Below, in pieces: positions 59,301 through 64,000 of a stretch of 64,000 nt of DNA. This DNA comes from Nodularia spumigena CCY9414 (lineage in GTDB: Bacteria > Cyanobacteriota > Cyanobacteriia > Cyanobacteriales > Nostocaceae): assembly GCF_000340565.2 (NCBI RefSeq), contig NZ_CP007203.1:934184-998183 (forward strand), written 5' to 3'. Positions within the stretch are counted from its first letter, which is position 1. Every line of letters starts with the position of its first letter. The notes below the pieces were generated by a model. It did not search any database. It had not been told where the DNA came from and saw only the letters and a program-made list of their open reading frames with translations. The translations under genes and the position numbers were made by a program.

Positions 59301-59577
59301 AGATGTGGAGTTAGTGTTGAAACTTCATGAAGGTCGTCCCCATGTCCTCGATGCGATTAAAAATCAGAAAATTCAACTGATCATTAACACCCCTTCAGGG
59401 GAAGAAGCCCAAACTGATGCTAGGCTGATCCGGCGCACAGCTTTAGCATACAAAATCCCCATTATTACTACTATCGCCGGAGCCAGAGCCACAGTAGCCG
59501 CTATCCATTCACTACAAACTACTACTTTAGACGTAAAAGTTATCCAAGATTACTGTCAGGTTATGGAACTAGGCTAA
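56311..59577 (+). CDS. carB: Carbamoyl-phosphate synthase large subunit
   Basis: 1088 residues, full length. Two ATP-grasp halves are clear: [20 protein letters not shown] at the start and the second-half [20 protein letters not shown] (about 555-575), with [12 protein letters not shown] and [11 protein letters not shown] glycine loops. The C-terminal MGS-like allosteric domain ends the protein. It makes carbamoyl phosphate for arginine and pyrimidine synthesis; carA is not in the window. Confidence 0.98.
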   Translation: MPRRQDIHKILLLGSGPIVIGQACEFDYSGTQACKALREEGYEVVLVNSNPATIMTDPETADRTYIEPLTPDFVEKVIAKERPDALLPTMGGQTALNLAVALAKNGALDKYNVELIGAKLPAIEKAEDRKLFNEAMAKIGVAVCPSGTASSLAESKEIAAKIGTYPLIIRPAFTMGGTGGGIAYNKEEFEEMAQVGIDASPVSQILIDQSLLGWKEYELEVMRDLADNVVIICSIENLDPMGIHTGDSITVAPAQTLTDKEYQRLRDMAIKIIREIGVETGGSNIQFAVNPVTGDVVVIEMNPRVSRSSALASKATGFPIAKIAAKLAVGYTLDEIKNDITKQTPASFEPTIDYVVTKIPRFAFEKFPGSDPVLTTQMKSVGEAMAIGRTFNESFQKALRSLETGRAGWGCDQSEKLPSGEQIRALLRTPHPDRIFAVRHALQLGLSTEEIYELTAIDPWFLDKLQQLLDVEKFLKRTPLTQLTKEQFYAVKRDGFSDRQIAFATKTTEDEVRSYRKELGVIPVYKTVDTCAAEFEAFTPYYYSTYEDETEVLPTSKPKVMILGGGPNRIGQGIEFDYCCCHAAYALKKAGFETIMVNSNPETVSTDYDTSDRLYFEPLTKEDVINIIEAEKPVGVIIQFGGQTPLKLAVPLEEFLKNHPSLPTKIWGTSPDSIDMAENRERFEKILNELNIAQPPNGIARSYDDALIVAKRIGYPVVVRPSYVLGGRAMEIVYSDTDLERYMTFAVLVEPEHPILIDKFLENAIEVDVDAIADHTGRVVIGGIMEHIEQAGIHSGDSACSLPSISLSPAVLQQIRTWTVQLAQALSVVGLMNIQFAVVGAQGYSPQVYILEANPRASRTVPFVSKSTGIPLAKVASLIMSGKTLEELNFTEEVIPAHIAVKEAVLPFNKFPGTDTILGPEMRSTGEVMGIDSSFGRAFAKAELAAGEFLPLKGTVFVSMSDRDKSDAVNVVKELMTLGFTVMATLGTRRVLQENGLDVELVLKLHEGRPHVLDAIKNQKIQLIINTPSGEEAQTDARLIRRTALAYKIPIITTIAGARATVAAIHSLQTTTLDVKVIQDYCQVMELG

Positions 59578-60412
59578 AAGCTTAGAAAGTATGAGGACAC
59601 TGGACTTGGCGGCTAAAGTTTAGAACTATGGGGGAAAATTCAAATGGCAATTTACCCCATCTTCTTTGGTTAATCTGCATTAAGCGGTATTTACAACAAA
59701 AATTAAGCGATTATTATAGAAGCATAATTATTGTTTGCATTGAGATATGTTAACAAATATGAGGAATTATTATTTTCTGAATAAAAGATTACCAAGTGTG
59801 ATGGCAGGATTATTTTCTCGGAAACGGTAGTACAAGTCCTTTGGTAAAAGTCAGTGCCTTTTATTTAGAGGTAGCCAGTTGATAGTCGTGGATAGATTTC
59901 ATTTCAGTAGTAAACCTTGCTATAGTTGTGGTCAGCAAAAATTATCTCTGTTCCTCACACAAACAGGCTTGAGCGGTGGTGTCTTTGGGTTTGAGTCCGA
60001 TAGAGATTTGAATGGTGCGACCCATGATTATTCGTGTCACCTGACTCGATAGCGCCGACCTTGCCAGGTTTAAATAAGAAAAAATGTGCGGATTTTTACA
60101 TCGGTCAGGAGCTTCTGTCTTTTCCTCTCCCTGTACAGTAGCTAAAAAAAATCAGAGCTACAGGTCTTTCCATTTTTTCTCATAAAGGTTACAATTATTA
60201 ATAATCTAGAATACATAAACTTTTTGTTTATTACGTTTTATTTCACCTGAGACACTTGTAAAAAATGAACAATTATTGTAGCGTCTGGCAGTCAAGCCCT
60301 TAAATTTGTTTGATTATATGAGCAGCCGAGAATGTCCGACGCGTAAATTGCAACCCTGAGTACAGGTTCTCAGTCTAACTGGGTAACACCTCGCAGCAGC
60401 ATCTATCAGTTA
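59578..60412. other. Long intergenic region upstream of the sigma factor gene
   Basis: About 835 bases with no gene recognised. It probably holds the sigma gene promoter and a long leader. Confidence 0.4.
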
Positions 60413-61411
60413 ATGACTCCACCGCCAAATCCATCATTACCAAAGAGTAGCGCCATGAAGACCGCTCAGACAGCCACAGACCTCGTGCGGACTTACCTGC
60501 GTGAGATTGGCCGTGTGCCACTCTTAACCCACGAGGAGGAAATCCAGTATGGTAAACAAGTGCAATTTTCCCGGATATTGCATGAAGTCAGGGATTCTCT
60601 TATCAATCAGATAGGTCGTGAACCGAGTCTGGAGGAGTGGGCTTTAGCCGCAAATTTAGAAGTAGCAGAGTTGAACGATGCGATCGCCGACGGTGAAACT
60701 GCTAAACGTAAGATGGTAGAAGCCAATTTGCGTCTAGTTGTATCCGTAGCCAAAAAGTATATTAAGCGCAACGTTGACCTACTAGATTTAATTCAAGAAG
60801 GTAGTATCGGAATGCAGCGCGGTGTGGAAAAATTTGACCCCACCAAAGGCTACAGATTTTCCACCTATGCTTATTGGTGGATACGTCAAGCCATCACCAG
60901 AGCGATCGCTGAAAAAGCCCGTACAATTAGATTGCCAATACACATTACCGAAAAACTAAATAAAATTAAAAAGGCACAGCGCCAGTTATCTCAGCAGCTA
61001 GGACGCGCACCTTCAGCAGCTGAACTAGCTCAAGAATTAGACTTAACACCAAAGCAGGTGCGAGAGTATCTAGAAAGAGCGCGTTTACCCCTATCCTTAG
61101 ATTTGCGGTTAGGTGACAACTACGACACCGAACTGGGAGAAATGTTGGAAGATCCAGGCGCTTCTCCAGAAGAATTTGTCATGCAATCTTCTTTATCTTA
61201 TGACTTAGAGCGTCTGATGGAGGAACTCACGCCGCAACAAAAAGAAGTAATTAAATTACGCTTTGGGTTACTGGATGGACAAGCTCTAACGCTGGCAAAA
61301 ATAGGTGATATCCTGAACATCAGCCGCGAACGAGTCCGCCAAATCGAACGCGAAGCCTTAACCAAACTTCGCAAATCTAAAGCCAGCATGAACGAATATT
61401 TAGCCAGTTAA
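60413..61411 (+). CDS. Group 2 sigma-70 family RNA polymerase sigma factor
   Basis: 332 residues; an internal ATG at 60455 ([20 protein letters not shown]) is the more likely start by comparison with SigB/SigD-type factors. Region 1.2, region 2 ([20 protein letters not shown], then [20 protein letters not shown] for -10 recognition), region 3 and region 4 with [18 protein letters not shown] for -35 recognition are complete. The long region 1.1 of the principal SigA is absent. Group 2 factors respond to stress, nitrogen or light. The exact Sig letter cannot be assigned. Confidence 0.93.
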   Translation: MTPPPNPSLPKSSAMKTAQTATDLVRTYLREIGRVPLLTHEEEIQYGKQVQFSRILHEVRDSLINQIGREPSLEEWALAANLEVAELNDAIADGETAKRKMVEANLRLVVSVAKKYIKRNVDLLDLIQEGSIGMQRGVEKFDPTKGYRFSTYAYWWIRQAITRAIAEKARTIRLPIHITEKLNKIKKAQRQLSQQLGRAPSAAELAQELDLTPKQVREYLERARLPLSLDLRLGDNYDTELGEMLEDPGASPEEFVMQSSLSYDLERLMEELTPQQKEVIKLRFGLLDGQALTLAKIGDILNISRERVRQIEREALTKLRKSKASMNEYLAS

Positions 61412-61890
61412 GGAACTGACAAATCAAAAAGTATTGCAAATTTCCTTGTGGAACAGGCATCTTAGCTGCTTATGAATCAAGACGGGCAGGATGCCCATCC
61501 CACGGGATAATCTATTTTCTCTTGTTCCCTAGACTGTAGATACAGCCTTTCCATTTCTACTGAGGTACAAAATTATCTGTGTTTATCTGTGTTTATCTGT
61601 GTTTATCTGTGGTTCATTAACTCTTCTTTGTACCCCACCAAGCCGAGAACTGCTACAGGCCATGTATCGCGCCTCTATCAGAAAATGCTGATGCAAAACA
61701 AATACTGTGTTGAGACGAGAAAATACGCTACTGTAGGTACGGTTCCACCGACTGCAAAGTGGTAATGAGACTGTTACATTAATTGATAGGAACAGTCGAT
61801 AGCCAGTTAAATTAAATAAAAAACAGGCATTTACTATTCAAGTGGCAAACACTACACTACAGCTATTAGTGTTAGTACAGGAGGTACAAC
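61412..61890. other. Spacer with TATCTGTGTT tandem repeat
   Basis: Four tandem decamers of the TATCTGTGTT type at about 61574-61612; related TTATCTGTG runs occur at 15.5 kb and near 8.36 kb. No gene is recognised. Confidence 0.6.
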
Positions 61891-62235
61891 ATGAGTAACA
61901 GATCCAATAAAGTCTCAGAATTTTTTAACGGTGAGTCAGAAACCAGTAACTTACTGTGGCAATACGTTAAATCTCTGAGTCCGGACACAGTTACCCAACT
62001 ATCCAAACCTACTTCTTCTGAAGTGTTTCAGGTGATGGAGCGTAATATTATCGGATTATTAGGTAACTTACCTTCAGAACACTTCGATATTACAGTTACC
62101 ACCAGTCGGGAAAGTCTTGGTCAGCTACTTGCTTCCGCGATGATTAGTGGTTATTTTCTGCGGAACGCGGAACAGAGAATGAATTTTGAAGCTGTTTTAC
62201 AAGGAACCGAAGATAATAATCACGAAATTCACTAA
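61891..62235 (+). CDS. DUF760 family protein
   Basis: 114 residues starting MSNRSNKVSEFFNGESETSN, preceded by a strong AGGAGG ribosome binding site. VFQVMERNIIGLLGNLPSEHF and the MISGYFLRNAEQRM helix match the DUF760 family of cyanobacteria and plastids. Function unknown. Stands alone. Confidence 0.85.
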   Translation: MSNRSNKVSEFFNGESETSNLLWQYVKSLSPDTVTQLSKPTSSEVFQVMERNIIGLLGNLPSEHFDITVTTSRESLGQLLASAMISGYFLRNAEQRMNFEAVLQGTEDNNHEIH

Positions 62236-62690
62236 GAATTTCAAATTTTAGCTCAAAAATTCCACATTATTGGGTTTAGGCTTCGTTACATTCATTAATA
62301 AACCCATGAAAATTAATTTCATGTAGAAGTTTTCCCCTGAACTTTCCCGAAAATAGATGGCAAACTCGGCAGAGAATAAGTTTATTTTGCCGATTTTTGC
62401 TATAATATAGCTTTTAAACCTGGATTTTATCCAAAAATCAGAACTCGCTTTTCTAACTTTGCCAAAAACACCGTTTTTGGCAAATATAGCTAGTCCGTGG
62501 TCCGTAGGGTAAAAACCTTTCGGGGTCTAACTTTTATGATCAGTTTATGTCCTAACGTCCTTGGCGGTTGCTATACTTTTTCTTGGAATTATGTAGTTTG
62601 GTTCCCCCATGACTATTACGAATTATTAATTAATATCTATGAGAGCATAAATAAACGGAGTAATCTGTAGTTTATGTGAACCAAACCACT
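62236..62690. other. Spacer between DUF760 gene and IscB element
   Basis: About 450 bases, AT-rich, without a recognisable gene. The left boundary of the IscB element probably lies here, but I could not see it. Confidence 0.4.
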
Positions 62691-62699
62691 CAAAACATG

Positions 62700-62851
62700 A
62701 GTAAACGTTATCTAGGTCATAACACCTTGGGATTCGCTAGTCCCCTGCCATGTTGCTACTTATTAAACAATCCGCAAGGATAGTGTATTTAGCATAACAA
62801 GCTCAGATAACAAGGTTGAAGCAAACATTACCCTGAAAAGGTGAAATTTAA
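62700..62851 (+). ncRNA. Candidate omega-RNA of the IscB element
   Basis: The region directly before the iscB start, including CACCTTGGGATTCGCTAGTC and CCGCAAGGATAG, has the position and GC-rich core expected of the IscB guide RNA, which is encoded upstream of and in the same direction as iscB. The guide segment would lie at its 5' end. Boundaries are approximate and the structure was not computed. Confidence 0.5.
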
Positions 62852-64000
62852 ATGTCTAATTTTGTTCTAGTTCTTGATACCAACAAAAAACCACTTACTC
62901 CAATTCATCCAGGAGATGCACGTTTTTTATTAAATCAACAAAAAGCTGCTGTATTTAGAAGATTTCCATTTACCATAATTTTGAAAGAACCTAAATCTGA
63001 AGTTCCAACTCAACCGATTGAAATTAAAAATAGATCCAGGGAGTAAAACTACAGGTTTTGCGTTAGTTACAAAATAATAAAGTCATCTGGGGTATGGAAT
63101 TACAACACAGAGGTTTAGCTATTAAAGAAAGCCTAGAAACTCGAAAAGGAGTAAGGCGAGGAAGACGTTCTAGACATACTCGTTATCGTCAAGCTAGATT
63201 TCTTAACCGCACTAAACCTCAAGGTTGGTTAGCACCTTCTTTAAGCCATAGAGTTTTAACTATTAACACTTGGGTTAAAAGATTATGTAATTTTGCCCCA
63301 ATAACTGACATAGTTCAAGAGCTTGCTAGGTTTGACCTACAGCAGCTAGAAAACCCGGAGATATCAGGCTTTGAGTATCAACAGGGAGAGTTACAAGGGT
63401 ATGAAGTCCGTGAATATCTTTTGAATAAATGGAATAGAAAATGTGCATACTGTACTGCGGAAAATGTCCCTTTACAAGTTGAGCATATTAAACCAAAAGC
63501 CAAAGGAGGAACTAATAGAATTTCTAATTTGTGTCTAGCTTGTGAGAAATGCAATATCAAAAAAGGTACTCAAGATATTGAGAAGTTTTTAGCAAAAAAG
63601 CCTGAGTTGTTGAAGCAAATTTTATCCCAAGCCAAGCGTCCACTAAAAGATGCGTCTGCTGTAAATTCAACGAGATGGGCTTTATTTAATAAGTTAAAAG
63701 AAACTGGATTACCTATAACAACAGGTTCAGGAGGTTTAACTAAGTTTAATAGAACTCGTTTAGGATTGCCTAAAACTCATTGGATTGATGCTGCTTGTGT
63801 AGGAAAAGTTGAAACTCTCAAAATACTGACAACAAAAATTTTAACAGTAAAAAGCACGGGGCATAGTTGCAGAAGATTCTGTAGGATCAATAAATTTGGT
63901 TTTCCTTGCACTGAGCCTAAAAAAATATTCACTCATGTTTCTACAGGAGATTTTGTTAAGGCTACTTTGCACAAAGATCGTAAAAACATAACTTCTGGAA
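62852..64000 (+). pseudogene. iscB: RNA-guided HNH/RuvC endonuclease IscB, two apparent frameshifts, cut off by window end
   Basis: The N-terminal PLMP-like domain (LTPIHPGDARFLLNQQKAAV) is followed by RuvC-I (KIDPGSKTTGFAL), the Arg-rich bridge helix (RRGRRSRHTRYRQARFLNR), an HNH domain (CAYC, VEHIKPKAKGGTNRISNL, CEKCNIKKG) and RuvC-III (HWIDAACVG). Reading these in order needs two frame changes, near 63025 and 63072, each consistent with one extra A in an A-rich run. After the second, about 309 codons are open to the window edge. It is either a decayed gene or has sequencing errors in homopolymers. IscB is the Cas9 ancestor carried by IS200/IS605-like elements. Confidence 0.85.

Noticed and set aside
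59940..59975. A GTTCCTCACAC motif resembling the core of the cyanobacterial Yfr1 small RNA
   Set aside because: The core differs from the ACTCCTCACAC I remember, clear flanking stems are lacking, and the genomic context is wrong.

Overview
The window looks like the chromosome of a filamentous, probably heterocyst-forming cyanobacterium (Nostocales). Supporting this are a split rpoC2, a phycobiliprotein lyase, cyanophycin metabolism genes (cphB, cphA), a head-to-tail flv3-flv1 flavodiiron pair, many GCGATCGC (HIP1) sites, several large Ser/Thr kinases, and abundant short tandem repeats and MITE-like elements. GC content is moderate and most genes are intact housekeeping genes.

Layout. 0-5 kb: the 3' part of rpoC2 with a strong terminator, then an unknown gene and a GIY-YIG protein. 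5-10.3 kb: three tandem Ser/Thr kinases, the first two recent duplicates whose kinase halves are almost identical but whose C-terminal domains differ. 10.3-14.8 kb, minus strand: the ribosomal and transcription cluster rplS, tRNA-Trp, secE, nusG, rplK, rplA, rplJ, rplL, with an L10-type leader. 14.9-22 kb: a glycosyltransferase cut off by a heptamer repeat, an RND efflux pump with its adaptor, a CpcS/CpeS-type lyase and a broken PEP-CTERM gene carrying a MITE-like insertion. 22-29 kb: flv1 and flv3, coaX, an alpha/beta hydrolase and a NUDIX gene. The coaX-hydrolase junction has been amplified into a tandem array of 236-bp chimeric units.

29-37 kb: a small basic protein, argH, larB, a peptide-type solute-binding lipoprotein, a TnpB-only IS200/IS605 element, ispF and trmD. 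37-45 kb: cphB-cphA, tatA and a second tandem pair of Ser/Thr kinases, one with a 57-codon internal duplication. 45-53 kb: cbiT, cdsA, a DUF2993 protein, a pseudouridine synthase overlapping a RodZ-like HTH protein, malQ, a NUDIX gene and an unusual pentapeptide-repeat/RidA fusion. 53-64 kb: a 2Fe-2S protein, a small Asr1405-like protein, a Dps protein, a repeat-rich spacer, carB, a group 2 sigma factor, a DUF760 protein and a frameshifted iscB with a likely omega-RNA, running off the window end.

Functionally, most genes serve expression (RNA polymerase, ribosome, sigma factor, TrmD), nitrogen storage and arginine supply (argH, carB, cphA, cphB), oxygen photoreduction (flv1, flv3), efflux, and phospholipid, isoprenoid, CoA and corrinoid synthesis. 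I see no CRISPR array, prophage or large defence island. The most distinctive signals are the chimeric tandem array, the pentapeptide-RidA fusion, the recently duplicated kinases and the two RNA-guided nuclease genes (tnpB and iscB).
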